In this document: positions 9,173-17,724 of the stretch, piece by piece | Position numbering within the stretch: the stretch's first letter is position 1 | Layout of the letters: every line of letters starts with the position of its first letter | Origin: Pseudomonas fluorescens | Lineage (GTDB): Bacteria; Pseudomonadota; Gammaproteobacteria; Pseudomonadales; Pseudomonadaceae | DNA length: 64,000 nucleotides | NCBI RefSeq assembly: GCF_001307155.1 | Contig: NZ_CP012830.1 | Location: 1,357,501-1,421,500 of the forward strand | Direction: 5' to 3' | Position numbers and translations under genes: made by a program | The notes under the pieces: generated by a model | What the model was told of the DNA's origin: nothing | Databases searched by the model: none | The model's input: only the letters and a program-made list of their open reading frames with translations

Positions 9173-9306
9173 GCCGTATCCCCCATTCGATAATCCCCGA
9201 ATCGAGTGTGCGGGATCGCCTGGGGTCACTATTGCTGGATACGACCTGGCCACAGCTCTGAGCGACGTCTGAAGCCTCTGGCCACAGACGTCGATTTCAA
9301 CTGTTG

Positions 9307-10041
9307 CTAGAGCGCCATTTCCAACTCGGCCTCTTTGGCGAACTGATCGATTTCACGCTGACCGGCCGCGGTGATCTGCAGAACACGCGTGTCGCTGGGT
9401 AGATTCAACCAGCCGGACTGCATGAACAGCTGCAATACCGCCGCCCCCAGAGTGCCGCCCAGATGCGGTCGGCGCTCGCTCCAGTCAGGGCAGGCACGGA
9501 CTACTCGGGAAGTGCTGTGGGCCAGGGCCTGAATGAACACGCCGTGGGTTGCCAGCCGATTGGCGCCTTTGTGGGTCACGATGACACGCTTGTCCAGCTG
9601 TTCGATCCAGCCGGCATCGAGCATTCGCTGATACAGATCGGCTGCCAGGCTTCCCCCCAGATGGTCTTCACAGAGCCTGGCCCGAAGCAATGACGAAGGC
9701 GCCGTACGCGCTTTCGTCGATGGACTGGTGCGCTTGAGCAACTCTGGAACCTTGCCTGGCAGACTGGCCAGAGTGGCGCTGGCCAGCGCTTCAACTGCTG
9801 CACCGATTTCGGGAGCCGCAAGCCGGAAAAACCGCTTGCGCCCACGCTCCTCGACTTTCAACAGTCCACCGCTGGACAAGCGCCCCAGGTGCGCATTGGC
9901 CGATGACGGCGACAAGCCTGCCAGCAATGCCAACTCCTCGGATTGCCGTGCAGTACCGTCCATCAAGGCCCACATCATCGCGCTACGCTTTGGGTCTGCC
10001 AGCAACGTGGCTATCTGGCTGATGCAAGGTGCATGTTCCAT
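9307..10041 (-). CDS. ArsR-like winged-helix transcriptional regulator
   Basis: A 244-residue regulator whose first roughly 90 residues form an ArsR-type winged helix (IATLLADPKRSAMMWALMDG, then LAGLSPSSANAHLGRL, then LLKVEERGRKRFFRLA). The longer C-terminal part (about 100-244) is not a standard ArsR domain and resembles the second half of DUF-bearing ArsR-like regulators in pseudomonads. The ATG at 10041 is chosen because the HTH starts directly after it. There is no metal-binding CxC cluster in the recognition helix, so it is unlikely to be a metal sensor. It may control the MFS gene 134 bp downstream on the same strand. Confidence 0.75.
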   Translation of the reverse strand: MEHAPCISQIATLLADPKRSAMMWALMDGTARQSEELALLAGLSPSSANAHLGRLSSGGLLKVEERGRKRFFRLAAPEIGAAVEALASATLASLPGKVPELLKRTSPSTKARTAPSSLLRARLCEDHLGGSLAADLYQRMLDAGWIEQLDKRVIVTHKGANRLATHGVFIQALAHSTSRVVRACPDWSERRPHLGGTLGAAVLQLFMQSGWLNLPSDTRVLQITAAGQREIDQFAKEAELEMAL

Positions 10042-10358
10042 GTATTCACTCCCTGTTGAATCATTTGTCTGCTGCTCTGGGACATCTTGACCAGTAATGT
10101 GCTGCCGGCCAAGGCGTGAAAACCGCCAAAAGCCGGGCGGTATAACCAACGGATGCGACGAACCTCTTCGAAAACCCCGACCGGGCTCAACAACGATCAG
10201 CACAGCGTCCAACCGCTTTGAGCAAGACATCGCAACGTCGCCGACAACGGTGCGACTCCAGGCAGGCACTAGTATATGCGCGATGATCTTCGGTTCCTGC
10301 CGGCCGGAAGCTTTCGGAGGTGATAGTTCCTGCCAGAATTTTCCCTATTTGCGTGCGA
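10042..10358. other. Intergenic region, 317 bp
   Basis: No gene or strong repeat is seen. It should hold the leftward promoter of the ArsR-like gene and the 3' end of the LysR transcript. A short ACCGCC...GGGCGGT inverted repeat lies at about 10120-10142. Confidence 0.5.
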
Positions 10359-11288
10359 CTACTCGCCCGCACCGATCATTGCTGGCGATTGAGCCGACAA
10401 TTGGGCACATCGTGACTTGAGCATTTCACTCAGCAGGTTCACCGGCTTACTTAATTGAGCGCGATGGGCGCACAGTAAATTCAGCGGTGCGCGCTCGCAG
10501 ACCAGCGCCGGCATCAGCACTTTCAAGCGCCCGGCCAATACATCGCCGGCTACATCCAGCCAGGACTTGTAGGCAATTCCGGCACCGGCCACTGCCCACA
10601 GACGCACTACGTCCGCATCATCACTGAAGCGATCACCGCTGACGGTCAGGCTCATCTCCCGTTTGCCATCATGAAAGCTCCAGTGCTCGTGAACCCGGCT
10701 GCCCAGCATGTACAACAGGCAATTGTGCTGGGCCAGTTGCTCCAGCTGGCGCGGTTCACCATGCCGTGCGAGATACTCCGGGGAGGCACACAGCACGCGA
10801 CGGTTGTCCGGGGCGATCGGTAGCGCCACCAGGCTTGAGTCTTCCGGCTCCCCATAGCGCAGGGCAATGTCCACCGGTTGGCGGAACAGGTCGGCAATCC
10901 GGTCGCCCAACAGCAGGCGTACCGTCAGTTTTGGATGCTCGCGCTGGAACTCGTCCAGCCACGGCAGCAGCAAATTGCGACCGAAGTCCGAAGGTGCCGA
11001 CAGTTGCAATACGCCGCTGACCTGATCCTGTCCGCTGGCCAGCAAACGACGTCCTTCATCCAGATTGCTCAGCGCCGCGCGGGCATATTCCAGGAAGCCT
11101 TCGCCCTCTGCGGTCAGACGCAGACTGCGAGTCGAACGCGCCAGCAACCGCGCGCACAATTGCTGTTCGATCCGTTTCAACGCGGCGCTGGCCACTGCCG
11201 GCGACAGGTCCATGACCCGCGCCGCTGCAGACAGACTGCCGAGGTCCGCAGCCCGGACGAACAACTGCAAGTCATCGAAACGCAGCAT
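10359..11288 (-). CDS. LysR-family transcriptional regulator
   Basis: A 309-residue LysR regulator with an N-terminal HTH (LQLFVRAADLGSLSAAARVM, then LSPAVASAALKRIEQ) and an effector domain of the CrgA/AaeR-type subgroup (SGVLQLSAPSDFGRNLLLPW). The ATG at 11288 is used; the codon before it is a TTG that could also initiate. It is divergent from a zinc-type alcohol dehydrogenase/quinone reductase gene 115 bp away, which it probably regulates, as is usual for this LysR subgroup. Confidence 0.85.
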   Translation of the reverse strand: MLRFDDLQLFVRAADLGSLSAAARVMDLSPAVASAALKRIEQQLCARLLARSTRSLRLTAEGEGFLEYARAALSNLDEGRRLLASGQDQVSGVLQLSAPSDFGRNLLLPWLDEFQREHPKLTVRLLLGDRIADLFRQPVDIALRYGEPEDSSLVALPIAPDNRRVLCASPEYLARHGEPRQLEQLAQHNCLLYMLGSRVHEHWSFHDGKREMSLTVSGDRFSDDADVVRLWAVAGAGIAYKSWLDVAGDVLAGRLKVLMPALVCERAPLNLLCAHRAQLSKPVNLLSEMLKSRCAQLSAQSPAMIGAGE

Positions 11289-11403
11289 CAACTCACCTGC
11301 ATTATCAAAAAAATATTGAAAGATACTGTTCTTTTAGCCGGTTTTATCTTCAAGAGAAATCACCAATCATCCATGCCATCAAATAACCCGTGAGAAGTCC
11401 CCC

Positions 11404-12417
11404 ATGAAAGCCATCGCCTACTACCGTTCGCTGCCCATCAACGATCCAGAATCGCTGCAGGACATCGAACTGCCCGAGCCGGTTGCAGGCCCACGGGATT
11501 TGCTGGTTGAAGTCAAAGCCATCTCGGTCAATCCGGTGGACACCAAGGTTCGCCAGAATGTCGCGCCCGAAGATGGCGCGGCAAAAGTGCTGGGCTGGGA
11601 TGTGGCCGGCGTGGTCAAGGCGGTCGGCAGCGACGTCAGCCTGTTCAAGCACGGTGACAAGGTTTACTACGCGGGCTCCATCGCGCGCGCAGGTGGCAAC
11701 AGCGAACTGCATGTGGTGGACGAGCGCATTGTCGGCCATATGCCAACGTCACTGAGTTTCGCCGAGGCCGCCGCGCTACCGCTGACCGCGATCACCGCGT
11801 GGGAGCTGTTGTTCGAACGCCTGCAAGTGCGCGAAGGCAAAACCGCTCAAGGCCAAAGCCTGCTGATCGTCGGTGCTGCGGGTGGCGTGGGCTCGATCCT
11901 GACTCAACTGGCCAGCCAGCTCACCGCACTGAAGGTCATCGGCACTGCCTCACGCCCGCAGACCCAAAGCTGGGTACGCGAACTGGGCGCAGACCTGGTG
12001 ATCGATCACAGCCAACCGCTGAGCGAAGAGCTCAAGCGCGCCGGCCACCCTCAGGTGACACACGTTGCCAGCCTGACCGAAACCGACCAGCACTTCGAAC
12101 AACTGGTCGAAGCCCTCGCGCCTCAAGGCAAGCTTGCGCTGATCGATGATCCGAAGGCACTCGACGTGACCAAGCTCAAACGCAAGAGCCTGTCGTTGCA
12201 CTGGGAATTCATGTACACCCGCTCGCTGTTCGAAACCGCCGACATGCTCGAACAGCACAAGCTGCTGAACCGGGTGGCCGAGCTGGTCGACGCGGGCACA
12301 TTGAAAACCACGGTCGGCGAACACTTCGGCACGATCAACGCGGCCAACCTGCGCCGCGCCCATGAACTGCTGGAAAGCGGCACGTCCAGGGGCAAGATCG
12401 TCCTCGAAGGCTTCTAG
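11404..12417 (+). CDS. Zinc-binding alcohol dehydrogenase family / quinone oxidoreductase
   Basis: A 337-residue medium-chain dehydrogenase/reductase of the quinone-oxidoreductase branch. The N-terminal GroES-like domain contains SVNPVDTKVRQ and GWDVAGVV. The Rossmann motif is in LLIVGAAGGVGSILTQLA at about residue 155. No structural-zinc cysteine cluster is seen, so despite the common family name the enzyme is probably a zinc-free NADPH:quinone or enone reductase. It is divergent from the LysR gene. A GACGGTGTG/CACACCGTC inverted repeat (12428-12471) follows the stop. Confidence 0.85.
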   Translation: MKAIAYYRSLPINDPESLQDIELPEPVAGPRDLLVEVKAISVNPVDTKVRQNVAPEDGAAKVLGWDVAGVVKAVGSDVSLFKHGDKVYYAGSIARAGGNSELHVVDERIVGHMPTSLSFAEAAALPLTAITAWELLFERLQVREGKTAQGQSLLIVGAAGGVGSILTQLASQLTALKVIGTASRPQTQSWVRELGADLVIDHSQPLSEELKRAGHPQVTHVASLTETDQHFEQLVEALAPQGKLALIDDPKALDVTKLKRKSLSLHWEFMYTRSLFETADMLEQHKLLNRVAELVDAGTLKTTVGEHFGTINAANLRRAHELLESGTSRGKIVLEGF

Positions 12418-12565
12418 GGTTTTAGATGACGGTGTGTTCGGCTTGCTGTTTCAGAAACGACGCACACCGTCAGTCCGAGGATTTGATCCGCGTCACAAAT
12501 CCGCTTTGATTCAGGTCTACAATCGAGCTTCCCGCAATGCAGTCTTTTAGGTGAGGAAGTCAGCA

Positions 12566-12736
12566 ATGAAGATCCTGATAAAAGAATTGGCAAAATCCCA
12601 GTGGCAGGTCCGCCTGGACAACCACGCGGTGAACTTCCGCAGTGAAGCCGAAGCTCGCGCTTTTACCTCGACCCTCGAGGCTCGCTTGCAAGCCCCTCAT
12701 CAACTCCCCCAACGTCAGCAACGAGCAACCGGCTGA
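12566..12736 (+). CDS. Small conserved hypothetical protein, 56 aa
   Basis: A short gene starting at ATG 12566 with a strong GAGGAAG ribosome-binding site at 12553-12559. An in-frame GTG at 12551 would lie before that site and is unlikely. The product begins MKILIKELAKSQWQVRLDNH and has an FRSEAEARAF segment, giving a beta-hairpin-then-helix look typical of small cytosolic adaptor-like proteins. No cysteines, signal peptide or membrane segment are present. I do not recognise a function. It is convergent with the Bcr-type pump, whose stop lies 2 bp away. Confidence 0.65.
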   Translation: MKILIKELAKSQWQVRLDNHAVNFRSEAEARAFTSTLEARLQAPHQLPQRQQRATG

Positions 12737-12737
12737 C

Positions 12738-13931
12738 TCAAGTCGCGGCTTGCGCTGCCCGGGCAACTTGCAGCCGACGGGTGAGCATCGCGACGCTCAC
12801 CACTAATATTGCGCACAGGCTGATGACCATCGCCATCGGCATCGCTGTGCCGTCGTGCAGCACGCCAACCAACGCCGCCGCGCCTGCGGCAACGCTGAAC
12901 TGCAAGCAACCGAGCATCGCCGAAGCGCTGCCTGCGCGCGCGCCCTGTCCGCTCATGGCACACGCCGATGCATTGGGAATGATGCAACCCAGGCTTGCGA
13001 TACAGATGAACAGCGGGATCAGCAACGGCCACAAATGTTCGGTATGCAGTGAACTGACCGCCAGCAAGCTCAGGCCGGCAGCCAGATAAATCCATACGGT
13101 GCGCGCCAGCAAAAAGGCCGGGCCGCGTTTGGAGAGCAACCGGGCATTGACCTGCGCCACCAGAATGAAGCCCGCGGCGTTGGTGCCGAACAACCAGCCG
13201 AAGTGTTCGGCCGGAACACCGTAAAGCTTGATGAAGACGAAAGGCGAACCTGCAATGTAGGCAAACATCCCGGCGATCGCGATGCCGCCGGTCAAGGCAT
13301 GTCCGAGAAAGATCCTGTCCGACAGCAGCCGGCCATATTGACGCAGAGCACCCGACAACGGCTGACGCGGTTGATTGGCCGGTAAACTTTCCGGCAGGCC
13401 CACGGCAACCGCCAGGGCGGACAATGCGCTGAACACCGTTAAGGCGATAAAGATCGACTGCCAGCCATACAGGTTGACCAGCAGACCGCCGAGCATTGGC
13501 GCAAGAATCGGTGCCAGGCCCATCACCAGCATCAGTTGGGAAAAGACTTTCGCCGAACCCACTGCGTCGCACTTGTCGCTGACCACCGCGCGGGAAATCA
13601 CCATCCCGGCGCAGCCGCCCAACGCTTGAAGGAAACGTGCCGCGATCAGCCACTCAAGGCTCGGCGCAAACGCGCACACCAGCGATGCCAGGGTGAACAG
13701 ACCGACACCCACCAGCAATGGCATGCGCCTGCCGAAGCGATCGGCCACCGGCCCATAAGCCAACTGACCAATCGACAGGCCGAGAAAATAAGCTGCCAGG
13801 GTCAACTGAACGTGTTTTTCATCCGTGCCGAAAGCGGCCGCCATGGCCGGGAAGGCTGGCAAATAGAAATCGATAGCCAGCGGCCCGAAAGCGCTCAAGG
13901 CGCCAAGAATCAGAATGGTGCGGAGGTTCAT
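12738..13931 (-). CDS. Bcr/CflA family multidrug efflux MFS transporter
   Basis: A 397-residue, 12-helix drug:proton antiporter. Signatures include GPLAIDFYLPAFP in helix 1, GPVADRFGRRMPLL in loop 2-3 and RFLQALGGCAGMVISRA in helix 4-5, which is the Bcr/CflA branch motif. It would export drugs such as bicyclomycin or chloramphenicol-like compounds, or sulfonamides; the real substrate is unknown. The gene is monocistronic, with copZ 95 bp upstream on the same strand. Confidence 0.86.
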   Translation of the reverse strand: MNLRTILILGALSAFGPLAIDFYLPAFPAMAAAFGTDEKHVQLTLAAYFLGLSIGQLAYGPVADRFGRRMPLLVGVGLFTLASLVCAFAPSLEWLIAARFLQALGGCAGMVISRAVVSDKCDAVGSAKVFSQLMLVMGLAPILAPMLGGLLVNLYGWQSIFIALTVFSALSALAVAVGLPESLPANQPRQPLSGALRQYGRLLSDRIFLGHALTGGIAIAGMFAYIAGSPFVFIKLYGVPAEHFGWLFGTNAAGFILVAQVNARLLSKRGPAFLLARTVWIYLAAGLSLLAVSSLHTEHLWPLLIPLFICIASLGCIIPNASACAMSGQGARAGSASAMLGCLQFSVAAGAAALVGVLHDGTAMPMAMVISLCAILVVSVAMLTRRLQVARAAQAAT

Positions 13932-14025
13932 CAGGCGTCCAGTTTTACGTCAGTCGACAGCACGACAGTCTAACTGCGCCTGGACGCCTTGAACATTCCG
14001 ATAGGTCGCTAACTATTAAAAAGGT

Positions 14026-14223
14026 TCAGGCCAGCGTGACCGCGTAGCCTTCTTCGCTGATCAGGCTGATCACCTGCTCTGCCGACAACGCGCTCTCGAC
14101 ACCGACTTCCTTCGCCGCGAGGTCAACCCGGACACTGGCCGCCGGATCCTTGGCTTGCAGCGCCTCGGTAATGGCCCGAACACAGTGACCGCACGACATT
14201 CCTTGAACGTTGAATACTTGCAT
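14026..14223 (-). CDS. copZ: Copper chaperone CopZ (heavy-metal-associated domain)
   Basis: A 65-residue single HMA domain with the copper-binding GMSCGHC motif near residue 10 and the beta-alpha-beta-beta-alpha-beta pattern of the fold. It carries Cu(I) in the cytoplasm and hands it to CopA. The start has a strong AAGGAG site. A CueR-type operator lies 37 bp upstream at 14260-14280, and copA and cueR are on the other strand nearby, so its expression should rise with copper together with copA. Confidence 0.92.
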   Translation of the reverse strand: MQVFNVQGMSCGHCVRAITEALQAKDPAASVRVDLAAKEVGVESALSAEQVISLISEEGYAVTLA

Positions 14224-14259
14224 GAGACAGCTCCTTTGATGAGGTTGAAACCAGTCTTG

Positions 14260-14280
14260 AGCTTGCCACTATGGCAAGGT
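14260..14280 (-). promoter_or_regulatory. CueR-type operator for copZ
   Basis: AGCTTGCC-N5-GGCAAGGT, a near-perfect inverted repeat of the MerR/CueR type, between copZ (leftward) and the secreted-protein gene at 14370 (rightward). It matches the copA box at 14861 in arm sequence and spacing. MerR-type activators bind between -35 and -10, which fits the distance to copZ. Confidence 0.8.
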
Positions 14281-14369
14281 CAAGTTCTGCAGTGATCTGC
14301 CGGGCTGGCAATCGTCGCCGCGCTCGGCCAAGCTTCGCCATCAATGACTCAAAAGCAGGAGATGCAGCC

Positions 14370-14747
14370 ATGCGCTGGTCAGCTTTCAGCCTATTCGGCA
14401 TGCTCAGTCTTTTCGCCGCCGCGCCCTCGGCCAGCGCCGAAGACTATGGTGTGTTGATCATTTCTCGCGAGCGCCTGGAAGTCGCGACCTCGTGCGAGAT
14501 TGGCGTGTACATCCAGGATCAGCTGTCGGCGCGGTTGTTCCAGGAACAAAGCACCTCATTCAATTTGCCGCCGGGCAACTACTCCTTGCGGCTCAAACTG
14601 CTGCCCGGCCAGGCGCCAGGTTGCAGTGCCGGGATGCTCGCCCCGGGTTCGCAGAACATCACGCTGAGGGCGGGTGACCTGTTGAAATTCCGCATCGCCA
14701 TGAATCAGCAAGGGATGTACCTCAAGCCCGCCGCGCTGGGGTATTGA
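14370..14747 (+). CDS. Secreted hypothetical protein in the copper cluster
   Basis: A 125-residue protein with a clear Sec signal peptide (MRWSAFSLFGMLSLFAAAPSASAE, cleavage after ASA at about residue 23; key parts only). The start at 14370 follows GCAGGAG. The mature part is beta-rich and contains a PEGA-like stretch (FNLPPGNYSLRLKLL) and two cysteines, which could form a disulfide. I do not recognise a function. It sits between copZ and copA. The CueR box at 14260 faces it on the other side, so copper regulation is possible but not shown. Confidence 0.7.
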   Translation: MRWSAFSLFGMLSLFAAAPSASAEDYGVLIISRERLEVATSCEIGVYIQDQLSARLFQEQSTSFNLPPGNYSLRLKLLPGQAPGCSAGMLAPGSQNITLRAGDLLKFRIAMNQQGMYLKPAALGY

Positions 14748-14761
14748 TCCCCCCACGGTTC

Positions 14762-14851
14762 CGTAGGAGCAAGGCTTGCCCGCGATAAACGATGACGCGG
14801 TTGGCCTGCATGACCGCGTTGCCTGCATCGCGGGCAAGCCTTGCTCCTACA
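14762..14851. repeat. REPIN, type A
   Basis: CGTAGGAGCAAGGCTTGCCC on the left is inverted on the right as GGGCAAGCCTTGCTCCTAC, with an interior of about 40 bp containing GATGACGCGGTT. The right half stops only 10 bp before the CueR box of copA. Confidence 0.85.
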
Positions 14852-14860
14852 TGGCGCTTG

Positions 14861-14881
14861 ACCTTGCCCGCATGGCAAGGT
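14861..14881 (+). promoter_or_regulatory. CueR operator of copA
   Basis: ACCTTGCC-N5-GGCAAGGT, a perfect 8-bp inverted repeat with a 5-bp centre, 37 bp upstream of the copA start. This is the canonical arrangement for CueR activation of a copper ATPase promoter. The REPIN lies just upstream. Confidence 0.9.
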
Positions 14882-14917
14882 TGATCCTGTAGGTCATCTC
14901 TACAGGGAGTAAGACCG

Positions 14918-17314
14918 ATGTCCGATTCCACCACCTTCGATCTGCCGATATCCGGCATGACCTGCGCCAGCTGTGCCGGACGTGTCGAGCGTGCGTTGAG
15001 CAAAGTTGTCGGTGCCAGTGCCGTCAGCGTCAACCTGGCCACCGAGCAAGCGCGCGTCCAGGCCCCCCGCGACAGTTTGCCGGCACTCATGGAAGCGGTG
15101 CAGCAGGCCGGATACAGCGTGCCGGCACACAGCCTCGAATTGAGCATTGGCGGTATGACCTGCGCCTCGTGTGTCGGTCGGGTCGAACGTGCCTTGAATA
15201 AAATCGCCGGGGTGAACAGCGTCAGCGTCAACCTGGCTAACGAACGCGCGCACCTCGAACTGCTCGGTCAGATCGATCCGCAGGTGTTGATCGATGCGGT
15301 AAGCAAGGCCGGTTACACCGCCAGCGTCTGGCAAGCCGAGCAATCCACCGATAACGATCAAGTGCAGCGTCTGCGCCGTGAGCGCTGGAGCCTGCTGCTG
15401 GCAATCGTGCTGGCCTTGCCACTGGTGCTGCCAATGCTGGTGCAGCCGTTCGGCCTGAGCTGGATGCTCCCGGCCTGGGTGCAGTTTGCGTTGGCGACCC
15501 CAGTGCAATTCATCTTCGGTGCACGCTTTTATGTCGCCGCGTGGAAGGCCGTTCGCGCGGGCGCCGGCAACATGGACCTGCTGGTGGCCCTGGGCACCAG
15601 CGCCGGTTATGGCTTGAGCATTTACCTGTGGGCCACCGCCAGTGCCGGTAGCATGCCGCATCTTTATTTCGAAGCTTCGGCGGTAGTGATCGCGCTGGTG
15701 TTGCTCGGCAAATACCTCGAGAGCCGCGCCAAACGCCAGACCGCCAGCGCCATTCGCGCCCTTGAAGCCTTGCGTCCTGAACGGGCAATTCAAGTGATCG
15801 ACGGCCGTGAACAGGACGTCGCCATCAGCGCGTTGCGCCTCGGTGACCTGGTGCTGGTCAAACCCGGTGAACGTTTCCCGGTGGACGGTGAAGTGATTGA
15901 AGGCCAGAGCCATGCTGACGAAGCGCTAATCAGCGGTGAAAGCCTGCCGGTGCCCAAACATCCCGGCGACAAAGTCACTGGCGGCGCAATCAACGGCGAA
16001 GGCCGGCTGCTGGTTCGGACTCAAGCGCTTGGCGCAGAAACCGTGTTGGCGCGAATTATCCGTCTGGTCGAAGACGCCCAGGCCGGCAAGGCACCGATTC
16101 AAAAGCTGGTGGATAAAGTCAGCCAGGTGTTCGTCCCCGTCGTGCTGCTTTTAGCGCTGGCAACCTTGATCGGCTGGTGGCTGTACGGCGCACCGCTGGA
16201 AACCGCGGTGATCAACGCAGTCGCGGTGCTGGTGATCGCCTGCCCTTGCGCCCTCGGCCTGGCCACGCCGACCGCGATCATGGCCGGGACCGGTGTGGCC
16301 GCGCGCCACGGCATTCTGATCAAGGACGCCGAAGCGCTGGAGCGCGCCCATGAAGTCAGCGTGGTGGTGTTCGACAAGACCGGCACACTGACGTCCGGCA
16401 CGCCGCGCATCGCTCACTTGCGTGCCATCGACGGCAACGAAGCAACTCTGCTGCAACAGGCCGGCGCCCTGCAACGTGGCAGCGAGCACCCGCTGGCCAA
16501 AGCCGTGCTGGATGCCTGCACCGAGCGTGACTTGCCGGTGGCCGATGTCAGCGCCAGCCAATCACTGACCGGTCGTGGCATTGCCGGCGCGCTGGACGGT
16601 CGCCAATTGGCGCTGGGTAATCGCCGTATGCTGGAAGAAAGCGGCTTGAGCGCCGGTCTCTTGAGCGACTCCGCCAACGCCTGGGAAGCCGAGGGTCGAA
16701 CCTTGTCATGGCTGATCGAGCAAAGCCCCAAGCCGCGGGTGCTCGGCCTGTTCGCCTTTGGCGACACCCTCAAGCCTGGCGCGCTGCAAGCGATTGAGGA
16801 ATTGAACACGCAACACATCGGCAGTCACCTGCTGACGGGTGACAACCGTGGCAGCGCCCGAGTGGTTGCACAAGCACTGGGCATCAGTAACGTTCACGCC
16901 GAAGTGCTGCCGGCCGAAAAAGCCTCAACCGTCACTGAGCTGAAAAAAACCGGCGTCGTGGCGATGGTCGGCGACGGCATCAACGACGCTCCGGCGCTGG
17001 CAGCGGCGGATATCGGCATTGCCATGGGCGGCGGCACCGACGTGGCGATGCACGCAGCCGGGATCACCTTGATGCGCGGCGATCCTCGCCTGGTACCAGC
17101 AGCGCTGGAGATCAGCCGCAAGACCTACGCGAAGATCCGCCAGAATCTGTTCTGGGCTTTCGTCTACAACCTGATCGGCATTCCGCTGGCAGCCTTCGGC
17201 TTGCTCAACCCGGTGATCGCCGGTGCGGCGATGGCCTTGTCCAGCGTCAGCGTGGTAAGCAATGCTTTACTGCTCAAGACCTGGAAACCGAAAGACCTGG
17301 AGGACGTTGAATGA
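14918..17314 (+). CDS. copA: Copper-exporting P1B-type ATPase
   Basis: A 798-residue inner-membrane ATPase that pumps Cu(I) out of the cytoplasm. It has two N-terminal HMA domains, each with GMTCASC (about residues 9-14 and 79-84), and eight predicted membrane helices. The CPC metal site is Cys442-Pro-Cys444, the phosphorylated aspartate is Asp486 in DKTGTLTSG, and the hinge motif is [14 protein letters not shown]. Length is normal for a two-HMA bacterial CopA. It is preceded by a perfect CueR box and overlaps cueR by 4 bp (ATGA), so the two are translationally coupled. Confidence 0.96.
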   Translation: MSDSTTFDLPISGMTCASCAGRVERALSKVVGASAVSVNLATEQARVQAPRDSLPALMEAVQQAGYSVPAHSLELSIGGMTCASCVGRVERALNKIAGVNSVSVNLANERAHLELLGQIDPQVLIDAVSKAGYTASVWQAEQSTDNDQVQRLRRERWSLLLAIVLALPLVLPMLVQPFGLSWMLPAWVQFALATPVQFIFGARFYVAAWKAVRAGAGNMDLLVALGTSAGYGLSIYLWATASAGSMPHLYFEASAVVIALVLLGKYLESRAKRQTASAIRALEALRPERAIQVIDGREQDVAISALRLGDLVLVKPGERFPVDGEVIEGQSHADEALISGESLPVPKHPGDKVTGGAINGEGRLLVRTQALGAETVLARIIRLVEDAQAGKAPIQKLVDKVSQVFVPVVLLLALATLIGWWLYGAPLETAVINAVAVLVIACPCALGLATPTAIMAGTGVAARHGILIKDAEALERAHEVSVVVFDKTGTLTSGTPRIAHLRAIDGNEATLLQQAGALQRGSEHPLAKAVLDACTERDLPVADVSASQSLTGRGIAGALDGRQLALGNRRMLEESGLSAGLLSDSANAWEAEGRTLSWLIEQSPKPRVLGLFAFGDTLKPGALQAIEELNTQHIGSHLLTGDNRGSARVVAQALGISNVHAEVLPAEKASTVTELKKTGVVAMVGDGINDAPALAAADIGIAMGGGTDVAMHAAGITLMRGDPRLVPAALEISRKTYAKIRQNLFWAFVYNLIGIPLAAFGLLNPVIAGAAMALSSVSVVSNALLLKTWKPKDLEDVE

Positions 17315-17724
17315 ACATCGGTCAAGCGGCCAGACACAGCGGCCTTAGCGCCAAGATGATTCGCTATTACGAGTCGATCGGCCTGCTCAAGGCAGCGCAT
17401 CGCACTGACAGCGGCTACCGCATCTATGGCGACGACGACCTGCACAGCCTGGCGTTCATCAAGCGTTCACGCGATCTCGGGTTTTCCCTGGAAGAGGTCG
17501 GCAAACTGCTGACCCTCTGGCAGGATCGCCAACGAGCCAGCGCTGACGTCAAGGCACTGGCCCGTCAGCACATCGACGAGCTGAACCAGAAAATCCGCGA
17601 ACTCGGCCAGTTGCGCGACACCTTGCAGGATCTGGTGGAGCATTGTCAGGGCGATCACCGCCCGGACTGCCCGATTCTCAAGGAACTGGCGTCGGGCTGC
17701 TGCGCCGAGCCCGCTCGCCCCTGA
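17311..17724 (+). CDS. cueR: Copper-responsive MerR-family activator CueR
   Basis: A 137-residue MerR regulator starting [20 protein letters not shown], the classical winged-helix start. The copper-sensing cysteines fall exactly at Cys112 and Cys120 (CQGDHRPDC), as in E. coli CueR, which marks it as a monovalent-metal sensor. A CC pair follows near the C terminus. It overlaps copA by 4 bp and should activate the two operators at 14260 and 14861. Its last 47 bp also encode the C terminus of the convergent MFS gene. Confidence 0.95.
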   Translation: MNIGQAARHSGLSAKMIRYYESIGLLKAAHRTDSGYRIYGDDDLHSLAFIKRSRDLGFSLEEVGKLLTLWQDRQRASADVKALARQHIDELNQKIRELGQLRDTLQDLVEHCQGDHRPDCPILKELASGCCAEPARP

